54,369 bases of DNA from Thermococcus sp. GTDB taxonomy: Archaea > Methanobacteriota_B > Thermococci > Thermococcales > Thermococcaceae. Under the pieces are notes generated by a model. That model was given only the letters and a program-made list of their open reading frames with translations, searched no databases and had not been told where the DNA came from. The stretch is from NCBI RefSeq assembly GCF_027011145.1, contig NZ_JALVAO010000056.1, forward strand, positions 1 to 54,369, read 5' to 3'. A program made the position numbers and the translations under genes. Of the stretch, positions 41,520 through 50,453 are shown piece by piece (within the stretch, counting starts at the first letter, position 1; every line of letters starts with the position of its first letter).

Positions 41520-42785
41520 ATGTTCACGCTCATAGCGCGGGCAAGGAAGGACGCAAAGGCCCTAAGCTATATCAACGAGAGAAACTACGGAGGCTTTTTA
41601 AGGGTTGAGAGCCTCGGTGGTGGAAGGAAAAAGGAGGAAGTCCTTGAAAACCTTGAGAAAGCCATTAAGGCGCCTTACATTCCGGTTCTCCTCCTCGGTG
41701 AGAAGGAAAGAGACCTCATGGAGGAACTCCTTCCGGTTCTTAGGGAGAGCGGAAAGCCGTTCTATGCGAGGCTTTTGAGGACAAAGCGTGTCAGAAACAT
41801 GCGGGTTGACGAGCTGTACTCGCACATCGAGGAGATAAAGGCCCGCTTCAGGCTTGGGATTGAATGGAGCGGTGCGTACGCTTTAAACCCTGAAAACCCG
41901 TTTGGAATCGAGCTAAATCCGGACTATGATATCTACCTGGCAGTTGGAGAGGGCTTTAGAAGGTCTATGCGGTCGATTTTGGGGGTTGAGCTCGGTGAGA
42001 ACTCCCTCGTTCTGAGGAAGACCATGAACCAGGAGGTCTATTTCTCCGGGCCGAACAAAGTTGCTGAAGTCAGTAAAAAGCTCGGTTTTCCAACAGAAGT
42101 GCTCTGGCGCTGTCCCTGCGTTGAGGACGTCTCCCTGGATTCCCTAATCGAGCTCAACAGGGAATACATTGAAGCCTTTGCAAATGCTTCACGGGCGTTC
42201 CTTGAAACCTTCCGGGATTATGATATCATCGTCCCCTGGAGCGGTGGAAAGGACTCAACCGCGACGTTAATCCTTGCCAAGGAGACCTTCGGCAGGGTAA
42301 CTGCTGTGTACGTGAGAATGGAGTACGAGATGCCCGAAACGGACGAGTACGTTGAAGGCCTCGCCAGAAGACTCGGCGTTGATTTAATTCGCGTTGACGT
42401 CCCAATGCCAATCGAGAAGTACGGCATGCCGACCCACAACAACAGGTGGTGCACGAGGAAGAAAGTAGAAGCCCTGTACTCCATAGTTTCCGAGTTTGAA
42501 AGGCCCGTTCTCCTCGTTGGAGACAGGGACGGCGAGAGCGCGAGGAGAAGATTAAAGCCACCCGTGGTGGAGAGGAAAACCGACTTCGGGAAAATTCTTG
42601 AGGTCATGCCCGTGAAGTTCTGGAGTGGGTTCATGGTCCAGCTCTTCATAATTATGAGGGGCTTCGAGTTACATCCCCTCTACTACGAGGGCTTCTACAG
42701 GCTCGGTTGTACGATATGCCCGAGTTTGGCCGAGTGGGAGGTGGAGCTGTTAAAGAAGAGAGGAGTGAAGGCCCTTCCGGGCTAA
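41520..42785 (+). CDS. PP-loop ATPase of the PAPS reductase-like family
   Basis: A 421-residue protein. Residues 1-200 form an N-terminal region of unknown fold ending in WRCPC. Residues 235-380 are an adenine nucleotide alpha-hydrolase domain with the PP-loop SGGKDS at 241-246. Cysteines at 311 (NNRWCTRKK), 397 and 400 (GCTICPSLAEW) could bind zinc or iron-sulfur. The family includes PAPS reductases and thio-transfer enzymes acting on RNA. With no sulfate reduction genes nearby, an RNA or sulfur-transfer role is a guess. CTTTTAAATT lies about 25 bases ahead of the ATG. Its stop overlaps that of the Lon-like gene (CTAA). Confidence 0.75.
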   Translation: MFTLIARARKDAKALSYINERNYGGFLRVESLGGGRKKEEVLENLEKAIKAPYIPVLLLGEKERDLMEELLPVLRESGKPFYARLLRTKRVRNMRVDELYSHIEEIKARFRLGIEWSGAYALNPENPFGIELNPDYDIYLAVGEGFRRSMRSILGVELGENSLVLRKTMNQEVYFSGPNKVAEVSKKLGFPTEVLWRCPCVEDVSLDSLIELNREYIEAFANASRAFLETFRDYDIIVPWSGGKDSTATLILAKETFGRVTAVYVRMEYEMPETDEYVEGLARRLGVDLIRVDVPMPIEKYGMPTHNNRWCTRKKVEALYSIVSEFERPVLLVGDRDGESARRRLKPPVVERKTDFGKILEVMPVKFWSGFMVQLFIIMRGFELHPLYYEGFYRLGCTICPSLAEWEVELLKKRGVKALPG

Positions 42786-44704
42786 ACCTTTCTTCCAACG
42801 GCCAGACCCACGACGAAGGCTATGACCACGAAGAGCCCTACAAGACCGTAATCGGGCTCACTAGAGGTTTTCACAGGGGTTGGCGTTGACGTTTTTGTCG
42901 CACTCGGGACGCTTATCTCCGGAACCGTGTTGGTGGTGGAGACCTTTGGAACAGGACTCAGGGGCGTTGACAGGAACAGGTTGGCTGTTTCCTTTGCGTA
43001 CATGTAGAAGGTCATGGCCGTCTCGAGGTTGTCAATGCTCTGGTTCTTCTTTGCCAGCTCCTCAAAGCTCTGGGCGAACTCGTAGTAGGCTATCGCGAGT
43101 ATCGGTGTGATGTTCTTCTCCTCGGCTATTCCTATCGCGGTTTTCGCGTCCTCCTTCACCATGTTGAGCTTGTCCATAAGGACAGTCCAGTTGGTTATGG
43201 CGAGCGTATCGAGGAAGACCTCCCCCTGAACGCGTGCCTGCATCGCCGTAAAGAGCGCCGCGGAGTACTTTCCGTCGTCGTAGTACTGCTGGGCCTTTTC
43301 TATTGTGCTTGTCAAGCTGTTCCCCAAAACGTCGCCGTACATCGACTCGATGTATGCCACTATGAGGTCGGACTCGTCTATGTAGTCCCTTGCGGTGACC
43401 TTGATTAGATCCTTCTTTATGGGCTCTCCCCTTGCAAAGCGCTTTCCGAGCTCGGCCCAGAATATTGCTGTTTTTGCCCTTTCATAGGCGTAGGCGGCCT
43501 CTCCCACAGAGTCCCAGTAGTCCCCAGAGTAGTAATACTTCCATGCGCTATCAAGGGCGCTTTTGGCGTCTTCAACCCTCTGCTCCGCGGCCGCGATGGC
43601 CTGGAGCATTGTTATGCCCCTTATGCTCTGGTTCTCAACGTAGGATTCCGCCTCCTTTATTGTTTCACTGGTATTCTTCAGTAGTTTCTCAACGTCCTGT
43701 GGGGTGTTTATCCTGAGATACCAGTCAACATGCCTTATGATTATCCTCGCCTGGAAGTCCTTGCTGAGGGCGGTGTAGTACATTCCCTTGTCTATGTAGT
43801 CCTTTGACTGGTTGAGCAACTGGCCGGCGTTGTTTAAGGCTGTTAGCAGGGTAACGTATGTGTCGTATCCAACGTTGCTACCCTTCAGCTCCTTCAGAAC
43901 TCTCTGGTAGTAATCCGTCGTGTTCTTGTAATCGCTGACGGCGTCGTTCTTCAGGAAGGAGGTATCAATCTGAACGTTCTTGGGTGGCTCCGGCCTCGGG
44001 AGTCTGTGGCCGGTGAAGTAGTAAACCGCCTGGTAGATGTCCTTCACCTCAACAACCTTGAGGCCCCAGCGCTCTTCGGCGTACTTAACAACGTCAACTG
44101 GCTTGGTCTCGGTGTTTATCTCAAGAACACCCCCGATTTCCTTTTTCTGGGTTTCTTGGACGTACTGGATTCTCTGGCCCTCCGGGATAAGGAAGAGCTT
44201 AACTCCCGCTTCGTGAGCGGCCGCGGCTTTCTCAAGGATTCCGCCGACGGGCCCGATGCTCCCGTCGGGGTTAATCATTCCCGTCATCATCACTTTGGGG
44301 TTAATCTTCCAGCCTTCCAGTGCCGCGATAATTCCAACGGTCATCGTTCCCCCAGCTGAAGGACCGCCGATGATTGAGGTGTTGGCACGAACCTGTATGA
44401 AGACGTCGTAGTGGCTCATGTTTACCCCGAGAACCCTTCCGGCCACCTGCGCCGCCAGTCTCGCGCTCGCCTGCATGTCAACCTGGGCCAAAGGCCACGT
44501 CTCTATGTAAACGTGTCCGTGGCCGGGAGCTACCGTAATTACGAACTCCGTGACGACACCCGTCAGCTCGCCCGTTGAGGTTTTTGCAACGGCTGGTGCC
44601 CTTATCACCACGGTGTGCCCCTCGCTTGGACACTGAGCCATCGCTGGCGTCGCTAAGGGGAGCAGAAGGAGTACTGCCAGTATAAGAACTATTCCCCTCC
44701 TCAT
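42782..44704 (-). CDS. Exported, membrane-anchored Lon-type (S16) serine protease
   Basis: A 640-residue protein with an N-terminal signal peptide (about residues 4-24). A Lon proteolytic domain at about 30-225 follows, with Ser116 in GGPSAGGT and Lys159 in GILEKAAAA, the usual 43-residue Ser-Lys spacing. A long helical region of about 340 residues with repeated tyrosine-rich pairs comes next, and a C-terminal membrane segment (YGLVGLFVVIAFVVGLAVG) ends the protein. No AAA+ ATPase domain is present, so it works without ATP, facing the outside. GGGTGGAAAG precedes the ATG. A role in envelope protein quality control is likely but unproven. Confidence 0.85.
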   Translation of the reverse strand: MRRGIVLILAVLLLLPLATPAMAQCPSEGHTVVIRAPAVAKTSTGELTGVVTEFVITVAPGHGHVYIETWPLAQVDMQASARLAAQVAGRVLGVNMSHYDVFIQVRANTSIIGGPSAGGTMTVGIIAALEGWKINPKVMMTGMINPDGSIGPVGGILEKAAAAHEAGVKLFLIPEGQRIQYVQETQKKEIGGVLEINTETKPVDVVKYAEERWGLKVVEVKDIYQAVYYFTGHRLPRPEPPKNVQIDTSFLKNDAVSDYKNTTDYYQRVLKELKGSNVGYDTYVTLLTALNNAGQLLNQSKDYIDKGMYYTALSKDFQARIIIRHVDWYLRINTPQDVEKLLKNTSETIKEAESYVENQSIRGITMLQAIAAAEQRVEDAKSALDSAWKYYYSGDYWDSVGEAAYAYERAKTAIFWAELGKRFARGEPIKKDLIKVTARDYIDESDLIVAYIESMYGDVLGNSLTSTIEKAQQYYDDGKYSAALFTAMQARVQGEVFLDTLAITNWTVLMDKLNMVKEDAKTAIGIAEEKNITPILAIAYYEFAQSFEELAKKNQSIDNLETAMTFYMYAKETANLFLSTPLSPVPKVSTTNTVPEISVPSATKTSTPTPVKTSSEPDYGLVGLFVVIAFVVGLAVGRKV

Positions 44705-44759
44705 CTTTCCACCCGGGAAGAATTAGAAGAGCCAAATAAAGCGTTTGTGGTTCAACGGT

Positions 44760-45014
44760 TTAACGCTTCCAGAGGGCCAGAAAGAACAGCAGAAGTACAA
44801 GCACCTCGAGGGTATCGACTATGAACCCGATGTCGTACTGGATAACCCTGCTCTCGGCGGAAATCTCGACAACCTTCTTGAAGGCGAAGAGCAGGAAGGC
44901 AAGGGTTAGGTAAAGCGTTGCCCTTAGGTGGCTCTTCCTGTAGGCCAGATAGCTAACCCCCATCAGTGCCAGTGCGAGCAGTATCGTTGCCACGTCAAGT
45001 AGCATCTCCATCAT
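44760..45014 (-). CDS. Small three-segment membrane protein paired with a winged-helix regulator
   Basis: An 84-residue hydrophobic protein with three predicted membrane segments (LLDVATILLALALMGVSYLAY; ATLYLTLAFLLFAF; VDTLEVLVLLLFFLALW). Its ATG overlaps the stop of the regulator gene (ATGA), so the two are translationally coupled. ATG codons at 45011 and 45005 are alternatives. Such pairs suggest a membrane partner that senses something for the regulator or holds it at the membrane, which is inference. The exported Lon-type gene follows 55 bases later on the same strand. Confidence 0.72.
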   Translation of the reverse strand: MMEMLLDVATILLALALMGVSYLAYRKSHLRATLYLTLAFLLFAFKKVVEISAESRVIQYDIGFIVDTLEVLVLLLFFLALWKR

Positions 45015-45520
45015 TCACCCTCACCCATTCCAGCGAGGAGGTCTATAAGGCTATCTGCCAGCCTCTCCCAGAGCCCCGGCCTGTATTCCTTAATCAACCT
45101 GACCAACGTCTCAGGGTCATAGTTTGTGGAGTAGACAACGCTCTTCCCTTCCCTACGGGCCTTAACAACGCCGAGTTTTTCCAGTTCCCTCATGTGGTAG
45201 CTTATAGTTGGCTGACTGACACCGAGCTTCTCTGCTATCTCCCCCTGGTTCATCTCCCCTTCCATGAGCAGGAGGAGTATCTTTCGCCGGGTTTCGGTTG
45301 ATATGGCCATGAGCAGTCTCTGGGCTTCCTCTTCAAAGCCCGCGGGAAATATGTAACGCCTCCTTCCGACCTTCCTTGAAAACACCTTGCCCTCTTTCTC
45401 AAGCTTTCCGAGGTGGTACTGAAGGTCTCCGATGCCCAGCTTAAGCTCCCTTGCAAGTTCTCTGAACGTCACACCCGGCCTGTTTCTGATGTAGTTGAGT
45501 ATCTCGTTCCTCCGCTCCAT
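45011..45520 (-). CDS. Two-domain winged-helix (ArsR-like) transcriptional regulator
   Basis: A 169-residue protein with two winged helices. The first, about residues 4-58, reads ILNYIRNRPGVTFRELARELKL...YHLGKL. The second, about 68-135, reads TRRKILLLLMEGEMNQGEIAEKLGVSQPTISYHMREL and ends in YSTNYD. The tail (about 30 residues) may contact a partner. No cysteines for metal sensing are seen. It lies head to head with tldD across an 82-base gap and is coupled to a small membrane protein gene downstream. The targets may include those neighbours. Confidence 0.82.
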   Translation of the reverse strand: MERRNEILNYIRNRPGVTFRELARELKLGIGDLQYHLGKLEKEGKVFSRKVGRRRYIFPAGFEEEAQRLLMAISTETRRKILLLLMEGEMNQGEIAEKLGVSQPTISYHMRELEKLGVVKARREGKSVVYSTNYDPETLVRLIKEYRPGLWERLADSLIDLLAGMGEGE

Positions 45521-45602
45521 CTTTCAACCCTTAAACTCTGTGGTTCATCCCTCTATGGCAAGGGATATAAGGCCTTTCCCTTTTATGCCCTGCGGTGAGG
45601 TT

Positions 45603-46964
45603 ATGGAGTGGCTGGTTAAAAAGGCTGAGGAACTCGCGAGAAAACACGGCGTTGATTACTATGAAATCAGGCTCGTCAAGGTAACCTCCAGGAAGCTAAT
45701 CATGACAAACGGCCAGCTGAGGGAGCTTTCCAGCAACTCGGAGCTCGGCATAGGGGCCAGGGCCTTCAACGGGGCGTGGGGGTTTTCCAGCGCAAACGAC
45801 AGGGAGCGGTTCGAGAAGGCGATAGAAACGGCTATGAAGATAGCCAAGCTGTCCCGCGGGAACGCGAGGATTTACCTTGGCGACCCCGTTAGGGACGAGG
45901 TTGAACTCGGGGTCAAAAAGCCCTTCACGGAAATAGACATCGAGGAAAAGCTCTCCCTCGTCAAGGAAATAGATAAACTGCTCAAAGGTGAGAAAATCGT
46001 CAGCAGAAGCGTTAACTACGGTGATTCAATCGTCGAAACCCTCTACTTCAACTCCCTCGGAAGCGAGGTCAGAACCGTCGTCCCAAGGATAAGGCTCGGT
46101 TTCTCCGTTACGGCGAAGGAAAACGGTGAGATGCAGAGCTTCTGGAAGAGCTTTGGAGGAACCCTCGGCTGGGAACTCGTGGAGGGGATTGACCTTCACC
46201 ACTGGACGTCCCACGTTAAGGCGAAGGCCCGAGAGCTACTTTCAGCGGGCTCACCGCCCTCCGGCGAGATGGAGGTAATAGCCGACCCCGAGCTCACAGG
46301 GGTTTTAATCCACGAGGCACTCGGTCATGCGGTTGAGGCTGATTCCGTAAAAAACGGAGACAGTATTCTGGCGGGAAAGCTGGGCGAAGAAATAGCAGTT
46401 GAAGGACTAACGGTGGTTGACGACCCCACTTTGCCCGGCAAGTTCGGGAGCTATCCCTACGACGACGAGGGAATTAAGGCCAAGCGCGTGGAGATAATTA
46501 GAGACGGCGTTCTCGTCAGCTACCTCAATGACAGGGAAACGGCTGAGTATTTTGACATTGAGCCCAATGGACACGCCCGGGCCGAGAGCTACAACCATCA
46601 GCCCCTAGTAAGGATGAGCAACACCTACGTCGAGCCCGGCGACTGGTCCTTTGAGGAAATCCTCGGGGAGGTAAGGCACGGTCTCTACATGCTCGGCGAC
46701 AAGGGCGGAGAGGTTGACACGGCAAACGGGACCTTTACCTTCGGGGCCAAGATTGGTTACATCGTTGAAAACGGGGAAATCAGGGAAACCGTCCGCGACG
46801 TTGCACTCTCCGGCAAAATCCTCGACGTTCTGAGGAACATAAGGGCGATTGGAAACGACACGCGCGTTGAGTTCCCCGGCTACTGCGGAAAGGGTCAGTG
46901 GGTTCCGGTCGACGACGGTGGTCCGCATATCCTCACAAGGGCCCTCGTGGGGGGATTGAGGTGA
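45603..46964 (+). CDS. tldD: TldD metalloprotease subunit
   Basis: A 453-residue TldD family protein, the catalytic partner of the TldD/TldE protease. The metal motif HEALGH (HExxxH) lies in LTGVLIHEALGHAVEAD. GSYPYDDEGI and the C-terminal GYCGKGQ...VPVDDGGPHILT are family segments. In bacteria TldD/E degrades unfolded peptides and processes antibiotic peptides. The frame is open to 45495, but ATG 45603 after GCGGTGAGG is the clear start. The stop overlaps the GTG start of the partner gene (GTGA). Confidence 0.93.
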   Translation: MEWLVKKAEELARKHGVDYYEIRLVKVTSRKLIMTNGQLRELSSNSELGIGARAFNGAWGFSSANDRERFEKAIETAMKIAKLSRGNARIYLGDPVRDEVELGVKKPFTEIDIEEKLSLVKEIDKLLKGEKIVSRSVNYGDSIVETLYFNSLGSEVRTVVPRIRLGFSVTAKENGEMQSFWKSFGGTLGWELVEGIDLHHWTSHVKAKARELLSAGSPPSGEMEVIADPELTGVLIHEALGHAVEADSVKNGDSILAGKLGEEIAVEGLTVVDDPTLPGKFGSYPYDDEGIKAKRVEIIRDGVLVSYLNDRETAEYFDIEPNGHARAESYNHQPLVRMSNTYVEPGDWSFEEILGEVRHGLYMLGDKGGEVDTANGTFTFGAKIGYIVENGEIRETVRDVALSGKILDVLRNIRAIGNDTRVEFPGYCGKGQWVPVDDGGPHILTRALVGGLR

Positions 46965-48244
46965 TTGAGGCAGTTGAGAGACTCGTCAGACTACTTGAAG
47001 GGGAGAATGTTGAGTGGGAGGTCTTTTACCAGTTCGGTCGCTCGGGTTCGTTCGCCATAGAGAGGGAAACCCTTGAGCGCTCCCAGAGGAAGTTCTACTC
47101 TGGAATAGGACTTAGAATCGGCCTGAAGGGAAGGCTCGGCTTCTCTTACATTACCGGCCTGCATCCAAGCGGTAATGAACTTGAGAACCTCGTGAAGAGA
47201 ACGCTAAAACTGGCGAGGATAAGCGAGGTTCCCTTCAGGGGCTTTCCAGAAAAGGAAAAAACACCGCTCGTAAAGGGTCTCTACGATAGGAGAATCGACG
47301 AGATTCCCTTTGAAGAGGCCCACTCCATGGCCCTGGAATACGCAGAGCTTATGAGCGAGAAAAAGAAAAACGAGACTATCTCCGGCTCTCTTTCCCTCGC
47401 GGTTGGAACGAGCGGGATTGTGAACTCCAACGGAATCGAACTCGAGGAGCGCTCCACTTACATGGGGGTTTCAGCATACGCCGTAATCAGCGACCCGCCG
47501 GGAACAGGTTCATACAGGCAGTCCTTTACATCACTCCAGAACTTCGGAGAACTTGAGAGGGCCGTTGAGAGCGCCATCGGAGATGCCAGGCTGAGCGCTG
47601 AAGCAAAAAAGCTTGAACCCTTCACCGGGGAGCTCGTCCTAGAACCCGAGGCGGTCTCGTCCCTTTTAGATGTCTTTCTGGGCAACCTCTACGGCGATGA
47701 GGTCTACCACGGAAGGAGCAGGTTCTCAAGGCCGGGCGAGGAAATAGGCTCGTTCACCCTCGTTGATGACTCAACGCTCGAAGGTTTTCCGGGAAGCTAC
47801 TCCTTCGACGGCGAAGGCACTCCGGGCCAGAGGGCCGTTCTCGTTGAGGAGGGGGTAATTAAAAGCTTCCTCCTCGATTACACCTACGCCTCATTTCTCG
47901 AAATGAAGAGCACGGGAAACGCGTTGAGGAGCTTCAGGAGCGTTCCCTACATCGGAACGAGCAACGTAATCCTCGAACCCGGCGAGGAGAGCCTTGAGGA
48001 CTACGAGGGAATCGTTGTCAAAAGGGTCTTCGGCGAACACACGGCAAACCCCGTGAGCGGTGACTTCTCGCTCACAGTTGAGCTCGGCTACGTCGTGAGA
48101 AACGGCGAGCTCAGGCCGTTTAAGGACAACATGCTCGTTGGCAACGTCTTCGAGCTTTTAAAAACCCTGAAACCCGGGAGGAAAGCGAGGAGGATTTCAA
48201 GCTTCCTCTCTCCAAGGGTTCTCGTCGAGGGCAGGCTAGTTTGA
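46961..48244 (+). CDS. TldE/PmbA subunit
   Basis: A 427-residue TldD/PmbA homologue without the HExxxH motif, as expected for TldE. It starts at a GTG that overlaps the tldD stop, giving MIEAVERLVRLLEGEN. The family regions FPGSYSFDGEGTPGQRAVLVEEGV and RSVPYIGTSNVILEPG are present. It forms the heterodimeric protease with TldD. Translational coupling keeps the two in balance. Confidence 0.92.
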   Translation: MIEAVERLVRLLEGENVEWEVFYQFGRSGSFAIERETLERSQRKFYSGIGLRIGLKGRLGFSYITGLHPSGNELENLVKRTLKLARISEVPFRGFPEKEKTPLVKGLYDRRIDEIPFEEAHSMALEYAELMSEKKKNETISGSLSLAVGTSGIVNSNGIELEERSTYMGVSAYAVISDPPGTGSYRQSFTSLQNFGELERAVESAIGDARLSAEAKKLEPFTGELVLEPEAVSSLLDVFLGNLYGDEVYHGRSRFSRPGEEIGSFTLVDDSTLEGFPGSYSFDGEGTPGQRAVLVEEGVIKSFLLDYTYASFLEMKSTGNALRSFRSVPYIGTSNVILEPGEESLEDYEGIVVKRVFGEHTANPVSGDFSLTVELGYVVRNGELRPFKDNMLVGNVFELLKTLKPGRKARRISSFLSPRVLVEGRLV

Positions 48245-48291
48245 TAACGTTTTTATATTTTTAGTTCCATTCCTGTTTTTGGTGATGAGCC

Positions 48292-48930
48292 ATGGGCAGT
48301 GATGGGCTCAGTAACATTATGTCCCTGTTATTACCCGGCGAAACTATTCTTGTTGAGTACACCCAGGACTCCCCCTCCGAGCTACTCTTCTGGTTGCTCG
48401 TGAAATGGGCGGAGAAAAACGGTAAACCCGTCCTGATTGACGATGTTCTCGACACGTTCCCTGAGGTTTTGGCGAGACTTAGGGTTCTTGATTTTGATAT
48501 CTCAGGCTTTGACGACCTTCCGGTTGTTAAAATCGGAGGTTCGAGAAACGTTGGCCGGGTTATAGGAACCATAGACGTAGACAGGCATTCAATTGACTTT
48601 AGATACTACGAGAGAATATACTCCAAGGTCATAGAAGGAGTCGCCATAAACCCGGTTCTCGGCTTCCACAAGCTGTTTATGGTTCTCACGGACAGGGAGC
48701 TGTTCAGGCTTATTAGGAACGTTGCCGGCTTTGTTGGTAAGAGGGACAGAATAGCCATATATCTCGTTAACTCAGACGTCCTGTCTTCCAAAGCCGGGGG
48801 ATTCGACGCCCTCCTGAGAGAAATCGCAACAACAGTGCTGGCGTTCTACCCAACGGAAAGGGGCTACGTTCTGGGTGTTGTAAAAACGCCGAGAAAGGAA
48901 CTCCTTGGAAAGGAAGCGGTAATCCTCTAG
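48292..48930 (+). CDS. DUF257 family protein (KaiC/RecA-like fold, degenerate)
   Basis: A 212-residue protein of the Thermococcales-specific DUF257 family. ETILVEYTQDSPSELLFWLLVKWA and PVLIDDVLDTF resemble the start of a RecA/KaiC-like domain in which the Walker A loop has been lost. Later strands (VVKIGGSRNVGRVIGTIDV; IAIYLVNSDVL) continue the fold. The function is unknown. CGTTTTTATATTTT upstream and GGTGATGAGCC give promoter and ribosome binding site. Its TAG overlaps the TAG of the converging gene (CTAG at 48927-48930). Confidence 0.8.
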   Translation: MGSDGLSNIMSLLLPGETILVEYTQDSPSELLFWLLVKWAEKNGKPVLIDDVLDTFPEVLARLRVLDFDISGFDDLPVVKIGGSRNVGRVIGTIDVDRHSIDFRYYERIYSKVIEGVAINPVLGFHKLFMVLTDRELFRLIRNVAGFVGKRDRIAIYLVNSDVLSSKAGGFDALLREIATTVLAFYPTERGYVLGVVKTPRKELLGKEAVIL

Positions 48931-49502
48931 AGTTCCTCAAGGAGCTTCTTCCGCTTTTCCTCGTATTCTTCCTGGCTTATTATCCCGAGGTCGTAGAGCT
49001 CCTTCAGCTTTTTGAGCTTCTCAACTGGGTCTTCCCTTTGAGGTGCTTCGGGTTGATGGGCAGGAACGGTGCGCGTTATGAACTCCTTGGGTTTCCTCAG
49101 CGTCCAGGTCTCGCTGGTCAGACCCTTTTTCACGCCGATGCTCACCGGCTCGACGGCTATAGCATTTAGGGCGTCCTTAATAGCGTTTATCGCCCTTCTC
49201 GCCTCCTCCTTGTCCATCCATCCGAGCTTGAGTGTTATGTTCTCCTCACTCTCTATCACGAACTCCGAGCTCACAAGCCCCAGCTTCACGGTGACCTGCT
49301 CCAGCTTTTGGTAGGGGATGGCCCTCAGGTCGTACCTTCCGAGCAACTTCTCATCCAGGTAGATTATCCTTCTGTCCGTAACGAGAAGCCATTTGGGCTT
49401 TTCAACGCTTATCTTTTTCCTTATCGAAAAAAGAACCTCCTCGCCGGGTTCCAGATGTCTCAAAACTGACTTCGGCAGTTCAGGATTTTCCTCATTCGCC
49501 AT
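48927..49502 (-). CDS. PH-domain protein with C-terminal SHOCT motif
   Basis: A 191-residue soluble protein. Residues 10-110 look like a bacterial-type PH domain (LEPGEEVLFSIRKKIS; LLVTDRRIIYLDEKLLGRYDLRAIPYQKLEQV). After a Pro/Gln-rich linker, the last 30 residues are a SHOCT motif (LKKLKELYDLGIISQEEYEEKRKKL), often an oligomerisation or tethering element. No catalytic site is evident. The frame extends to 49529, but ATG 49502 after GGTGGGATGC is preferred. The biological role is unknown. Confidence 0.8.
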   Translation of the reverse strand: MANEENPELPKSVLRHLEPGEEVLFSIRKKISVEKPKWLLVTDRRIIYLDEKLLGRYDLRAIPYQKLEQVTVKLGLVSSEFVIESEENITLKLGWMDKEEARRAINAIKDALNAIAVEPVSIGVKKGLTSETWTLRKPKEFITRTVPAHQPEAPQREDPVEKLKKLKELYDLGIISQEEYEEKRKKLLEEL

Positions 49503-49597
49503 GCATCCCACCATGACTAACTTATCCACAATCTATATCAGGGTTTCCCCGCAAACCTCATTAACCAGGCTGAGAAAATACTTTGGGTGCTACTACC

Positions 49598-50386
49598 ATG
49601 AACTTTGATAGAAAGCCCCTGATTGGAATGGTTCACCTGAAGCCCCTGCCGGGCTCTTACAGGTACGATGGTAATTTAGACGCAGTAATCGAGTCAGCCC
49701 TTAAAGACGCCAGAACGCTTGAGGAAGCCGGCTTCGATGCGATTATGGTTGAGAACTTCGGCGACGTGCCGTTTCCAAAATACGTTGATAAAACTACCGT
49801 TGCATCTTTTACGGCTGTGGCCAAGGCAATCCGTGACGAGGTTTCAGTTCCGGTTGGGATAAACGTTCTGAGAAACGACGGGATGGTCGCTTACTCCATA
49901 GCCTACGCCGTAAAAGCGGACTTCATAAGGGTGAACGTGCTGAGCGGTGTGGTTTACACGGACCAGGGTATCATCGAGGGCATCGCCCATGAACTTGCAA
50001 GGCTGAGAAAACTCCTCCCAAGCAAAATCAAGGTCTTCGCGGACGTTCACGTTAAGCACGCGGTTCACTTCTTCGACTTTGAGGATGCTATACGCGACAC
50101 CGTTGAGCGCGGTTTAGCCGATGCCATCGTCGTGAGTGGAAAGGCAACCGGAAAACCCGTTAACCTGGAAAAGCTCGCCCTCGCGAAGAAAATCTCCCCC
50201 GTTCCGGTGGTAGTTGGCTCGGGAACCACCTCCGAGAACCTGCCCCAACTCTGGAAGCACGCCGACGGCTTTATCGTTGGAACCTGGATAAAGCGGGACG
50301 GAATTGTCGAGAACGAAGTTTCTCCGGAGAGGGCAAGGAAACTCGTTGAGCTCGCGAAACGTCTTCGTGTTGGTGCTACACCCTGA
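49598..50386 (+). CDS. BtpA/SgcQ family TIM-barrel protein
   Basis: A 262-residue protein matching the BtpA/SgcQ family: [16 protein letters not shown] at the start, [44 protein letters not shown] and [11 protein letters not shown]...[11 protein letters not shown] near the phosphate-binding end. The phosphate grip suggests an enzyme for a phosphorylated sugar or nucleoside. Cyanobacterial BtpA affects photosystem I stability, which is irrelevant here. Start ATG 49598 follows GGGTGCTACTACC. The phosphohexomutase gene follows after 67 bases. Confidence 0.88.
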   Translation: MNFDRKPLIGMVHLKPLPGSYRYDGNLDAVIESALKDARTLEEAGFDAIMVENFGDVPFPKYVDKTTVASFTAVAKAIRDEVSVPVGINVLRNDGMVAYSIAYAVKADFIRVNVLSGVVYTDQGIIEGIAHELARLRKLLPSKIKVFADVHVKHAVHFFDFEDAIRDTVERGLADAIVVSGKATGKPVNLEKLALAKKISPVPVVVGSGTTSENLPQLWKHADGFIVGTWIKRDGIVENEVSPERARKLVELAKRLRVGATP

Positions 50387-50453
50387 AAAAACTACGAAAG
50401 CGTTATATCCCTTCGTTTATACCCACCACGGATACCAGAAGGCGGTGGTTGGA

